From: Pleionea mediterranea
GTDB lineage: Bacteria > Pseudomonadota > Gammaproteobacteria > Enterobacterales > Kangiellaceae
Assembly: GCF_003148745.1 (NCBI RefSeq)
Contig: NZ_QGGU01000011.1
Coordinates: 62,001 to 126,000 of the forward strand
Direction of reading: 5' to 3'
Length of the DNA: 64,000 nucleotides
The notes beneath the pieces are model-generated. The model was not told where the DNA came from, did no database searches, and saw nothing but the letters and a program-made list of their open reading frames with translations. Shown one piece after another: positions 46,432 through 54,686 of the stretch (within the stretch, counting starts at the first letter, position 1; each line of letters starts with the position of its first letter). The position numbers and the translations under genes are program-made.

Positions 46432-46863
46432 GTGGAAAATATTGAAATTAGTGACGATAAGTCCAAACTGGATGTATCAAAAATACATCAATTCCTTACA
46501 TCCGAAAGCGAATGGGCTAATAACATAACGATTGATATAGTTACTAAATCAATTGAAAACTCAATCTGTATTGGAGCTTATATCAGAGATGTTCAAATAG
46601 GTTTCTGCCGAATCATAACTGACTGTGCAACATTTGCTAATTTAGTCGATGTTATTGTATGGCCAGAGTTTCGCGGCAAGGGCATTTCAAAGCATCTAAT
46701 GAATGCAGTTTTGAACCACGCAAGTGTTAAAAATGTGAGACGATTTACTTTAGCGACATCTGATGCTCATGGCCTTTATAAAAAATTTGGCTTTACTCCA
46801 CTCAATAAGCCAGACACATTTATGGAAATTTATAAACCCGATGTTTATAAATCCTCATTATAG
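46432..46863 (+). CDS. GNAT family N-acetyltransferase
   Basis: A 143-residue GNAT enzyme. The acetyl-CoA loop is FRGKGISKHLM (about residues 84-94), preceded by the beta-4 strand ANLVDVIVWPE. The LYKKFGFTPL motif near the end completes the fold. It transfers an acetyl group to an amine; the acceptor is unknown. The start is GTG with no good ribosome site, and no in-frame ATG occurs before the domain. It is followed after three bases by the glutaminase gene, so the two are probably translated together. Whether the acetyltransferase acts on a glutamine- or glutamate-derived metabolite is speculation. Confidence 0.85.
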   Translation: MENIEISDDKSKLDVSKIHQFLTSESEWANNITIDIVTKSIENSICIGAYIRDVQIGFCRIITDCATFANLVDVIVWPEFRGKGISKHLMNAVLNHASVKNVRRFTLATSDAHGLYKKFGFTPLNKPDTFMEIYKPDVYKSSL

Positions 46864-46866
46864 CTA

Positions 46867-47793
46867 ATGACTGATTATTCAAACACAATACAACAGCACC
46901 TAGATCGCATTGCAAAACACGCCCGTGATTTATTTGGCAATGGCCATGTTGCCGATTATATTCCAGCGCTTGCGAAAGTTGATCCCAACCAATTTGGGAT
47001 TGCTGTGTGTGATTTACAAGGCAATGTTTATCAGGCAGGCGATACAACCACTGCTTTTTCAATTCAAAGCATCAGCAAGCTGTTTACTTTGATACAGGCG
47101 CTGCAAATTTACGACGAAGAATTATGGCAGCGAATAGGACGAGAACCCTCCGGCCAACGATTTAATTCATTGATGCAACTTGAAGTGGAGCAAGGTATCC
47201 CGAGAAACCCTTTTATTAATGCTGGGGCATTGGCGGTATGCGATCGACTGGAATCACGTTGTTCGGCACCAAACTATCAGTTACTCGAACTGCTCAGAGA
47301 GTTATCACAAAACCCACACTTGTTAGTTAACACCACCGTTGCACGCTCGGAGTTAGAACACGGCTCCCGTAATGCTGCAATGTCCTACCTGATGAAGTCC
47401 TACCATAACTTTGATAACCCGGTTGAAAAAGTACTGGAAAGTTACGCCCATCACTGCGCCATCGAAATGAACTGCATTGATCTGGCAAGAGCCGCTTTAT
47501 TACTTTGCAATAAAGGTAAAACATTAGCTGGCCGCGAAATACTGACTCAAACTCAGAGCAAACGGGTTAATGCTTTACTGGCCACCTGTGGATTGTACGA
47601 TGCTGCTGGTGACTTTGCCTACCGTGTCGGTCTGCCAGGAAAAAGTGGTGTGGGTGGTGGCATAGTAGCTATTTACCCCGGGCACTACTCCATCTGTGTC
47701 TGGTCGCCAGAACTAAACGACGCTGGAAATTCATTAATTGGAACTTATGCACTTGAAGCATTAACCGATGCTCTGGGGTTATCAGTATATTAA
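46867..47793 (+). CDS. glsA: Glutaminase
   Basis: A 308-residue glutaminase of the serine-dependent beta-lactamase-like fold, standard length. It converts glutamine to glutamate and ammonia. The SxxK motif is S68-I-S-K71 in SIQSISKLFTL; NPFINAGALAV, the ELEHGSRNAAMSYLMK region and GKSGVGGGIVAI are also diagnostic. The ATG comes three bases after the acetyltransferase stop. The gene lies in one strand with dxs upstream (about 100 bases before the acetyltransferase). E. coli has two paralogues (ybaS, yneH); this is the only one here. Confidence 0.95.
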   Translation: MTDYSNTIQQHLDRIAKHARDLFGNGHVADYIPALAKVDPNQFGIAVCDLQGNVYQAGDTTTAFSIQSISKLFTLIQALQIYDEELWQRIGREPSGQRFNSLMQLEVEQGIPRNPFINAGALAVCDRLESRCSAPNYQLLELLRELSQNPHLLVNTTVARSELEHGSRNAAMSYLMKSYHNFDNPVEKVLESYAHHCAIEMNCIDLARAALLLCNKGKTLAGREILTQTQSKRVNALLATCGLYDAAGDFAYRVGLPGKSGVGGGIVAIYPGHYSICVWSPELNDAGNSLIGTYALEALTDALGLSVY

Positions 47794-47913
47794 GCTAGTG
47801 TATTAATCTTATGTATAAATATGGCCTATAACAACCAACCATTTTTAACCAATGCCGTTTAAGAGCACAAAGATATATAGAACTAAATAAAAGGCTGATT
47901 ATATAAAATTACA

Positions 47914-47942
47914 TTGTGACCCAAGAAAAGCTTTGCTATAAA
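47914..47942 (+). promoter_or_regulatory. Sigma-70 promoter for the secreted TPGYWK protein
   Basis: TTGTGA and TATAAA with a 17-base spacer. It gives a 5' leader of about 90 bases before the ATG at 48042 and has the better match of any candidate in the 248-base gap after the glutaminase. Confidence 0.6.
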
Positions 47943-47946
47943 TAAC

Positions 47947-47979
47947 TTCTCAGATTGAAATATTGATTTTATCTGAGAA
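47947..47979. other. Hairpin in the leader of the secreted protein gene
   Basis: A perfect nine-bp stem, TTCTCAGAT with ATCTGAGAA, with a 15-base AT-rich loop just after the promoter -10. It would form in the 5' leader of the mRNA or bind a regulator as an inverted repeat. It lacks a T-run, so it is not a typical terminator for the glutaminase. Confidence 0.45.
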
Positions 47980-48041
47980 AACAGTTTAACAAGAAGCCAT
48001 ATCAAAAATTGAATTAAACTTACATATAAGAGGGACCTATT

Positions 48042-48875
48042 ATGAAGTGGCTAAACACCAAGTTTTTCCTATTTGTGATCATAGCTATATCTGGCCTGAT
48101 TTATTCCGCGCAAGTTTCTGCCACCTACAATATTTGTTTAGTAAAAGAGATCAGCAATGACGGCGTCACTTACTATGATGCAAATACTCAAGCGGATGCC
48201 GTGCCGATTTCAGACAGCGCATTCTTCCGCTTTACGGTAAGTAAGTGCCCTACCGATCCCGGTGGTTTGCTTGACATTGTATTAACGGATCCATCTCTGG
48301 ATTTAACCGTGACGTCACTTGAAGACTTACCGCACAGTCATACCGAATACCCGGATCGCATCTACTCTCTGGAAGTCACTGACTATTGTTCTGGTCATCA
48401 AGGTTATAAAGAAAATGTGGCAAGTGTTACTGGCACCATTGTCACCGGTTTAGAAACTCGCACAGACACCGATAATGCCTGGGCATATTGTGAAGATATT
48501 CCTCAAGGCGGTGACGGTTGTACACCCGGCTACTGGAAACAACCCCATCACTTTGATTCATGGCCGCAACCACCTTATCCCTATACCTCATTCGAAACCG
48601 TGTTTGGCGTAGATATTAATGTCAACTCTAAAAAAGATGACGGTAATGATGATGTCAGCTTTATTGAAGCGTTAAACGCTAAAGGAGGCAAAATCAATAT
48701 GGCAGCACGTCATGCTGCGGCGGCTTACTTAAATGCAGCATCAGGTGGCGTAAGTTACGACCTGAGTACTCAAGCGGTTATTGATATTTTTCAATCTGCA
48801 CTCAACAGTGAAAATTACGACACGGTAATTCAAACGCTGGTTGAATTTAATGAGCAAGGTTGTCCACTTAACTAA
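48042..48875 (+). CDS. Secreted protein with TPGYWK domain
   Basis: A 277-residue exported protein. The signal peptide is residues 1-27 (FFLFVIIAISGLIYSAQVSA). The N-terminal half is beta-rich and has several Cys. The C-terminal half starts at GCTPGYWKQPHHFDSWP and continues F-x3-VFG, a short Asp-rich stretch, then AARHAAAAYLNAASGGVSY and a final helix. This CTPGYWK unit recurs in extracellular and surface proteins of many bacteria, often with sorting signals; none is present here, so the product is probably released. Its function is unknown. The ATG has an AGAGGG ribosome site and a good promoter. A terminator follows. Confidence 0.8.
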   Translation: MKWLNTKFFLFVIIAISGLIYSAQVSATYNICLVKEISNDGVTYYDANTQADAVPISDSAFFRFTVSKCPTDPGGLLDIVLTDPSLDLTVTSLEDLPHSHTEYPDRIYSLEVTDYCSGHQGYKENVASVTGTIVTGLETRTDTDNAWAYCEDIPQGGDGCTPGYWKQPHHFDSWPQPPYPYTSFETVFGVDINVNSKKDDGNDDVSFIEALNAKGGKINMAARHAAAAYLNAASGGVSYDLSTQAVIDIFQSALNSENYDTVIQTLVEFNEQGCPLN

Positions 48876-48918
48876 GTAATCTATGTTAAAGCATCCTCTT
48901 TACTAGAGGCGACCTATT

Positions 48919-48948
48919 AAAAAACCCGAGCTTTAACTCGGTTTTTTT
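48919..48948 (+). terminator. Intrinsic terminator after the secreted protein gene
   Basis: CCGAG and CTCGG pair across CTTTAA, with an A-run before and a run of seven T after. It ends the transcript 44 bases past the stop codon. Confidence 0.9.
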
Positions 48949-49083
48949 ATTCCGCAGTCTCAGTTTAAATTAATGTCTATAAATCGAAAAACCTCTGAAT
49001 GTCTCTCTTTCAGTATCAGCTTGACGAACATAAGCTTTACCACTAGCTTTATAAGATACTCTTTATAAAAGTCTGTGACATAC

Positions 49084-51516
49084 ATGCGCAATTTTTTATG
49101 GTCATTTGCAGTACTCTTGCCCAGTTTTCTAACCGCTAATGACCATAACTCACGGCAACCCCTGCTAAACATGCCTTTGGATCAACTGCTGAACCTGAAA
49201 GTTGCCGTGGCATCACGAGGTGAAAGTCGGTTATTGCATAAATCACCGGTACCAGTAGAAGTTATCAGTCAGTCGCAATTACAAAACACCGGACAAGCGT
49301 ATCTTGCGGATGCTTTACTTCGCTCCTCTTCAAGTTTCCATTACTTACACTTTTCTTTACGGGATGGTTCCGATCATTACCTTCCCTTTTCACTGCGTGG
49401 CTTTAACCCGAACCAAACTCTGGTCATGATCAATGGAAAACGACTGCATCACGGCGCATTACTCCATACCAGTAATGCGCTCGGTAGAGGTGGCACCAGT
49501 ATTGATTTAAACCAGATACCTCTGTCTGCCGTTAAACAAGTTGAAATTTTAAAAGACTCAGCCTCCGCGCAATACGGTTCCGATGCCATTGCCGGTATTA
49601 TCAATATTCAACTGGTTGAAAGACAAAATAATGAAGTCTCCATCACACAGGGACAAACCAGCCAGGGCGACGGAGAACAAACCCATTTTACCGCACAACT
49701 GGGTGCTGACTATTTTACCAAAGGATTTCCTGATACAAGTCTGATTGCCAATATTGAGTACCATGACAATCAAGGAACCAATCGTGCAGGTCCTGATTCA
49801 AGACAACAATATTTTGCGAGTGATCCTCGCAATGATTTAGCCGAAAATCAAAACCCTATCAATTCTAAAGATGGCGACCCGGCCAGTGAGCAATGGCAAT
49901 TAAACACACAGGCAACCTTTGACTTATCTTTATCGCGGCAACTTTATGCCTGGTTCAATGGTCGTCAAAAAGACGGCCGTTCTGAACTTTTTTTTCGACG
50001 TCCACTGGATGATAACAATGTGCGGGCAATTTACCCTGATGGATTTCTACCACAATTAGCGCCGGATATTTGGGACACCAGCGTTACCCTGGGTCTTAAA
50101 CAAAAACATCACTGGGACATTAGTTACACTCGCGGGCGAAGCAGCTTTAACACTATTCTTAACAACAGTCTGAATGCCTCTTTAGGGGAGCAAAGCCCTA
50201 CTTCGTTTAACAGTGGTCGACTGGGGTTCAGTCATCACATACTCAGTGGCGACTGGGTTAAATATTTGGATAATCTTCAGATTGCTGCTGGCGCAGAATT
50301 TCGTTCAGAAACCTTTGAAATAAAAGCAGGCAGTCCAGCTTCTTATCAACACGGAGGTGTAAACGTATTGGATGGGCCCAACCAAGGTAGTACGACTGAA
50401 GCTGGCGCACAAGGCCTGCCAGGATTCGAGCCTCAAAATGCCAGTCGCAACAGTCGGAATAATTCAGCTGTTTATATTGATATAGAGTATTCGAAAAATG
50501 ACCTATTGTGGATCAACTCATTACGTTACGAAAACTACAGTGACTTTGGTGATACCTTAAATGGCAAGTCCAGCATTTCTTATTCATTAAACCCTAATTG
50601 GCGTTTTCGCGCATCAGCCAGTAACAGTTTTCGAGCGCCCTCCTTGTCGCAATCGCATTATTCCTATACAGGTTCAGCCTTAATCAATAATCAACTGGTT
50701 TCTATTGGAACCTTTTCAACGGATCATCCATTAGCAATAGCGCTAGGAGCTAAGCCACTGGAACCAGAAACGGCGCAGCAAATAAACCTTGGAATGGTTT
50801 ATAAATCTGGAACAGACACTCTGCTGTCTTTTGATATTTTTAAAATAGATGTAAACGATAGAATTGAGTTAACCGGAAATATTGATCGCGATATTGATCT
50901 TTGGGGCAACACCACAGTGTCACTGCTTGAACAATTTGGTGTAGGTGCCGCACGTTATTTCACCAATGCTATCAGCACCACCACTACCGGGTTTGATATT
51001 GATTTTAATCACACCCAACATTTAAGCAACAGCTCGATAATTCACTATAAAATGCAATACCACAAAGCAAAAACTCGCGTCGACGATAACATACACCCCC
51101 CCATACAATTTAATAATCAAACGGAATTATTTTTTGATCGCGGACAAGTCATGCGAATCGAAAGAAAATTACCGGAGAGCAAAGCGATACTTTCGGCGGA
51201 ATATAATAACGATAAATTAAATATTTTATTGAAAGGTTTGTATTTCAGTTCCATTGCTCTGGTAAATGATATTGAACAACCTGAGCGCGACCAAACTATT
51301 TCAGACGCCTGGATCACAGATCTGGCCTTTGGATATTCCTACAATGATTCTTTAAGTCTTTACCTTGGCGCTAACAATCTGTTTAACCATACGCCGGAAG
51401 CCTTTACACCAATGCCACCACTGTTTGGTGAAGGTCAAATACTTCAATATGCGGATCACACGCCTTACGGTATAAATGGTCGTTATATGTATCTACAGGC
51501 AAAATACCAGTTTTAG
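49084..51516 (+). CDS. TonB-dependent outer-membrane receptor
   Basis: An 810-residue receptor. Signal peptide residues 1-18 (FLWSFAVLLPSFLTA). The plug domain (about 45-165) has VASRGES, SPVPVEVISQSQL, PFSLRGFNPNQTLVMINGKR and AVKQVEILKDSASAQYGSDA. The rest is the 22-strand barrel ending in YLQAKYQF with terminal Phe. TonB-dependent receptors bring iron complexes, cobalamin, sugars or metals across the outer membrane. The ligand cannot be told; no siderophore genes are close. The ATG at 49084 is preferred over an in-frame GTG three codons earlier. The gene ends in a TAG that forms part of the 21-base repeat. Confidence 0.93.
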   Translation: MRNFLWSFAVLLPSFLTANDHNSRQPLLNMPLDQLLNLKVAVASRGESRLLHKSPVPVEVISQSQLQNTGQAYLADALLRSSSSFHYLHFSLRDGSDHYLPFSLRGFNPNQTLVMINGKRLHHGALLHTSNALGRGGTSIDLNQIPLSAVKQVEILKDSASAQYGSDAIAGIINIQLVERQNNEVSITQGQTSQGDGEQTHFTAQLGADYFTKGFPDTSLIANIEYHDNQGTNRAGPDSRQQYFASDPRNDLAENQNPINSKDGDPASEQWQLNTQATFDLSLSRQLYAWFNGRQKDGRSELFFRRPLDDNNVRAIYPDGFLPQLAPDIWDTSVTLGLKQKHHWDISYTRGRSSFNTILNNSLNASLGEQSPTSFNSGRLGFSHHILSGDWVKYLDNLQIAAGAEFRSETFEIKAGSPASYQHGGVNVLDGPNQGSTTEAGAQGLPGFEPQNASRNSRNNSAVYIDIEYSKNDLLWINSLRYENYSDFGDTLNGKSSISYSLNPNWRFRASASNSFRAPSLSQSHYSYTGSALINNQLVSIGTFSTDHPLAIALGAKPLEPETAQQINLGMVYKSGTDTLLSFDIFKIDVNDRIELTGNIDRDIDLWGNTTVSLLEQFGVGAARYFTNAISTTTTGFDIDFNHTQHLSNSSIIHYKMQYHKAKTRVDDNIHPPIQFNNQTELFFDRGQVMRIERKLPESKAILSAEYNNDKLNILLKGLYFSSIALVNDIEQPERDQTISDAWITDLAFGYSYNDSLSLYLGANNLFNHTPEAFTPMPPLFGEGQILQYADHTPYGINGRYMYLQAKYQF

Positions 51517-51535
51517 AGCGTGTTTATCTTTCATT
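51515..51535. repeat. Isolated copy of the terminal repeat of the 36.1-kb element
   Basis: The 21 bases from AGAGCG to TTTCATT equal the terminal repeats at 36123 and 36405 wherever those two agree, and match one or the other where they differ. They fill the gap between the convergent TonB-receptor and clan AA protease genes and overlap both stop codons. Confidence 0.65.
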
Positions 51536-52251
51536 TAATAACGAGTGCCTATCACCAGCTTATTGCCGTCTTGCTCAACCTTAAAGTTACCCAAAAAAGA
51601 CATGCCTAATAACACTTTACTCGGTTGAGAGCCAACAAGCACCGCACCATCAACATTACGTAATTCCAAATCGCCCACCCGCACATGAGCTAAATTAACC
51701 CGATAGGCTTTTACGACGCCCGATGCTGTTTCTGCTCGAATCACTTGCCCCATACTACGATAAGGAATACCAATACGATCCGCCGTGTGATGATTCATCG
51801 CAATACTGGTGGCTCCGGTATCCACCAAAAAATTAACCTGAGTATTATTAATGGTGCCAGAGACACGAAACATGCCATCCGGTTGACGAATTAAATTTAA
51901 AACTTTTTGTCGCTTGGGAGCTGTCGAAGTTTCGATCACCGAATTAAAGGCAACCGGAGATGAGGATCCCATAACCAGAGTTTGCTCTTGCTGCTTGTAA
52001 CGGATCACCGCTTTGCGGGAATTGGCGGATAATAACACCACGCCTTCGGGCGATGGCTTACCCACTTTTAAGGTACGGGCAACGCCATTAATTTCAACAA
52101 TCGCGGTATTTTTAAAAAGGCCTTTAACATTAATCGACAATTCTTCTGCATATACCGATGCACAAAAAAATGTCGCAATTATAAAGCCTGCTTTAACAGC
52201 AGCTTTAAGGTTAAAAGTTAAAGTATTTGATAAACGTTTAAGTAATACCAT
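51535..52251 (-). CDS. Retropepsin-like clan AA aspartic protease (TIGR02281 type)
   Basis: A 238-residue protein with an N-terminal membrane segment or signal peptide (VKAGFIIATFFCASVYA) and a C-terminal retropepsin-like domain. The catalytic motif is FLVDTGATSIAMN; one Asp per chain means it works as a dimer. LLGMSFLGNFKVEQDGNKL closes the domain. Proteins of this type are periplasmic-facing and of unknown substrate. Its start overlaps the end of pgpA by 34 bases, a long overlap, so translation may begin farther in, but the signal segment supports the given start. It ends in a terminal-repeat copy. Confidence 0.88.
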   Translation of the reverse strand: MVLLKRLSNTLTFNLKAAVKAGFIIATFFCASVYAEELSINVKGLFKNTAIVEINGVARTLKVGKPSPEGVVLLSANSRKAVIRYKQQEQTLVMGSSSPVAFNSVIETSTAPKRQKVLNLIRQPDGMFRVSGTINNTQVNFLVDTGATSIAMNHHTADRIGIPYRSMGQVIRAETASGVVKAYRVNLAHVRVGDLELRNVDGAVLVGSQPSKVLLGMSFLGNFKVEQDGNKLVIGTRY

Positions 52252-52718
52252 ACCACACCGCTAACAATGGCGGCCATAACACCGGCGATAATATCGTCCA
52301 GCATAATTCCCAAACCACCTTTTACACCGCGATCAATCACACCAATTGGCCACGGCTTTACAATATCGAAAAAGCGAAACAGAACAAACCCTAAAATTAA
52401 CGCGCGCCAGTCAAAACTTAATGGCAACATGGTAATTAAAAAGCCCACCACTTCATCCCAGACAATACCGGGATGATCGTGTTTATGCATGGCTCGAGCG
52501 GTTTCTCCGCATAAATAAACGCCCACTGCCGTAAACAGAATAACGATCAGGCCGTAAAGAATTATTGGTAGATCGGCCATCAACCAATATAGAGGGATAG
52601 CTGCCAGCGTTCCAAAGGTGCCGGGCGCTTTAGGCGATAACCCAAGACCAAATCCAAACGCCAGACAATACACAGGGTGCGTTAAAATGCGTCGATGGGT
52701 TAATGGAGGTGAGCTCAT
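52218..52718 (-). CDS. pgpA: Phosphatidylglycerophosphatase A
   Basis: A 166-residue inner-membrane phosphatase converting phosphatidylglycerol phosphate to phosphatidylglycerol. Family motifs are GLGLSPKAPGTFGTLAAIPL near the start, IVWDEVVGFLITM in the middle and LDDIIAGVMAA at the end. It lies 30 bases after thiL, the usual gammaproteobacterial order nusB-thiL-pgpA. Confidence 0.95.
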   Translation of the reverse strand: MSSPPLTHRRILTHPVYCLAFGFGLGLSPKAPGTFGTLAAIPLYWLMADLPIILYGLIVILFTAVGVYLCGETARAMHKHDHPGIVWDEVVGFLITMLPLSFDWRALILGFVLFRFFDIVKPWPIGVIDRGVKGGLGIMLDDIIAGVMAAIVSGVVWYYLNVYQIL

Positions 52719-52748
52719 TACAATCCTTATATGACTTTAGTCTTAGTG

Positions 52749-53720
52749 TTAATCCACAACAAAATGATCAAAGCCCGCTTTTTTGTTTTCAAGTGTTTCA
52801 CCGTCTTTAATAACACGAACGCCATTTTTACCGGTAATGCGGCCAATTTCATAACAGGCCACGCCCACTGACTCTAAGGCTGACTGCACTTTTCTGAAAT
52901 CGTCTTCTGCCACAGTAAAACATAATTCATAATCATCGCCACCGGATAAAGCGTGTTCCATGGCGCTTTGCTCGTTAGTGACTTTACGAGCCGCTTCGGA
53001 AATCGGTAGTTTTTCGGTATTAATCACTGCTCCAACTGAACTGCGAGAACAAATATGCCCCAGATCAGCGAGCAATCCGTCAGAAATATCTATCGCTGCG
53101 GAAGCCCTGCTCCTAAGTGCAATACCGGCTGCTACTCGAGCTTTTGGACGATTATAGCGATCCAGCAAATACTGTTTGATATCACCTTCAGCTTTGAGTT
53201 TCTGCTGAGCAACTTGTAAGCCAATGGAAGCATCACCTAATGGCCCTGTCACACACACCAGATCTCCAGCTTCTGCGCCGGAACGTGTTAAAGCAACACT
53301 TTCCGGAACAAAGCCATGAACCTGTAAGGTAATCGACAATGGTCCACGAGTGGTATCGCCGCCAACAACTTGCAGGCCGTAATGGGACAGTAAATCGTGG
53401 AAGGTATCACTAAAATCCTGTAGCCACGCCATATCAACTTTCGGAATAGACAGTGACAGGGTCACCCAGGCCGGTTCTGCACCCGCGGCAGCCAAATCAC
53501 TTAAATTAACCGCCATGGCTTTTGCGGCCACATCAGAGGCAGAGGTATTCGGCAAAAAGTGGACCCCTTCAACCAATGTATCCATAGAGACTGCCAGGCT
53601 CTGTCCCTCAGGGACATTGAGAATAGCACAGTCATCACCTATTCCCAGAGCAACGTCTTTTCGTGCCGGCATTTCGCGCACAAAAAAACGTTCAATTAAA
53701 TTGAACTCAGAAAACGACAT
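52749..53720 (-). CDS. thiL: Thiamine-monophosphate kinase
   Basis: A 323-residue ATP-dependent kinase for the last step of thiamine diphosphate synthesis. It belongs to the PurM/SelD fold. Motifs are GIGDDCAIL, VSMDTLVEGVHF, NLSDLAAAGAEP, GGDTTRG and DISDGLLADLGHIC. It starts eight bases after nusB, so the two are co-transcribed. Thiamine diphosphate made through this enzyme is the cofactor for Dxs, encoded about 6 kb away on the other strand. Confidence 0.96.
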   Translation of the reverse strand: MSFSEFNLIERFFVREMPARKDVALGIGDDCAILNVPEGQSLAVSMDTLVEGVHFLPNTSASDVAAKAMAVNLSDLAAAGAEPAWVTLSLSIPKVDMAWLQDFSDTFHDLLSHYGLQVVGGDTTRGPLSITLQVHGFVPESVALTRSGAEAGDLVCVTGPLGDASIGLQVAQQKLKAEGDIKQYLLDRYNRPKARVAAGIALRSRASAAIDISDGLLADLGHICSRSSVGAVINTEKLPISEAARKVTNEQSAMEHALSGGDDYELCFTVAEDDFRKVQSALESVGVACYEIGRITGKNGVRVIKDGETLENKKAGFDHFVVD

Positions 53721-53728
53721 AATAAACC

Positions 53729-54160
53729 TTAACTGCGTACTTCTAACGGACGGAGTAATTTAGCAATTTTATCCAGTACACCATTGACGTATTTATGCCC
53801 ATCTTCGGCACCAAAAACTTTGGCAAGTTCCAAAGCTTCATTAATAACCACCCGGTAAGGAATATCCTGACGCTGCTCAAGCTCCCAGACTGAGAGTCTT
53901 AAAACGGCTCGCTCAACGGGATCAACCTCATCAATAGTACGATCAATATGCGGCGTTATATGTGCATCCAGAGATGAAAGTTCCGTCAGTACGCCACGGA
54001 TAATCGCTAAGAAATAAGGCACTTCGACCTTATTGGGGTTAATGGTTTCAATAAACTGGTTTTCAATATCGGCCAGAGAATTGCCCGACATCTGCCATTG
54101 ATAAATGGCCTGAACCCCATAGTGCCGGGCTTTACGACGATGCGATGGTTTTAACGACAT
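53729..54160 (-). CDS. nusB: Transcription antitermination factor NusB
   Basis: A 143-residue all-helical RNA-binding protein that, with NusE, starts antitermination complexes on rRNA operons. Signature parts are RRKARHYGVQAIYQWQMSG, VERAVLRLSVWEL and INEALELAKVFG followed by KYVNGVLDKIA. Its ATG overlaps the ribH stop (TAATG), so translation is coupled. Confidence 0.96.
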   Translation of the reverse strand: MSLKPSHRRKARHYGVQAIYQWQMSGNSLADIENQFIETINPNKVEVPYFLAIIRGVLTELSSLDAHITPHIDRTIDEVDPVERAVLRLSVWELEQRQDIPYRVVINEALELAKVFGAEDGHKYVNGVLDKIAKLLRPLEVRS

Positions 54161-54624
54161 TAGCCAATGCTCTCAAACAGGTTAACCATTTCCAGAGCTG
54201 TCATTGCGGCTTCACCACCTTTGTTGCCCGCTTTGGTACCGGCACGCTCAATGGCCTGCTCAATGCTGTCGACGGTCAGTACGCCAAATGACACAGGAAC
54301 ATCAGCATCAAGGGATACTTGCGCCAGACCTTTGGTGCATTCACCCGCTACATAATCAAAATGTGGCGTACCACCTCGAATCACCGCACCCAGTGCAATG
54401 ATAGCATCATACTGTTTTTTTGCCGCAATACGTTTTGCGGCGATGGGCATTTCAAAAGCGCCGGGCACGCGATAAATTTCAATGTCCTTTTCCGACACAC
54501 CGTGCCGTTTTAAAGTATCGATGGCGCCTTCAAGTAAGCTTTCAACAATAAAACTGTTAAAACGCGCCACCAAAATGGCGTATTTAGCTTTACCAGCAAC
54601 CAACTGACCTTCAAATGTTTTCAT
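54160..54624 (-). CDS. ribH: 6,7-Dimethyl-8-ribityllumazine synthase
   Basis: A 154-residue lumazine synthase that joins the ribD-pathway pyrimidine with dihydroxybutanone phosphate. Motifs are [46 protein letters not shown] (catalytic His) and [11 protein letters not shown]. The ATG at 54624 has AGGA seven bases before; the TTG two codons earlier is unlikely. It follows ribB in the riboflavin operon. Confidence 0.96.
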   Translation of the reverse strand: MKTFEGQLVAGKAKYAILVARFNSFIVESLLEGAIDTLKRHGVSEKDIEIYRVPGAFEMPIAAKRIAAKKQYDAIIALGAVIRGGTPHFDYVAGECTKGLAQVSLDADVPVSFGVLTVDSIEQAIERAGTKAGNKGGEAAMTALEMVNLFESIG

Positions 54625-54658
54625 AATCAATTCCTGTAACTATTTATCTGTTATTAAT

Positions 54659-54686
54659 AAGACGATTGCACATCAGCAGTCGTCTT
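54659..54686 (-). other. Stem-loop between ribB and ribH
   Basis: An 11-bp stem with one wobble (AAGACGACTGC and GCAATCGTCTT on the minus strand, loop TGATGT) overlaps the ribB stop codon. The tail TTATTAATAA is not a strong T-run, so it is probably a processing or partial-attenuation structure inside the operon rather than a full terminator. Confidence 0.55.

Noticed and set aside
48919-48948. Part of a repeat family
   Set aside because: It is fully explained as an intrinsic terminator: GC stem, short loop and T-run just after a stop codon.
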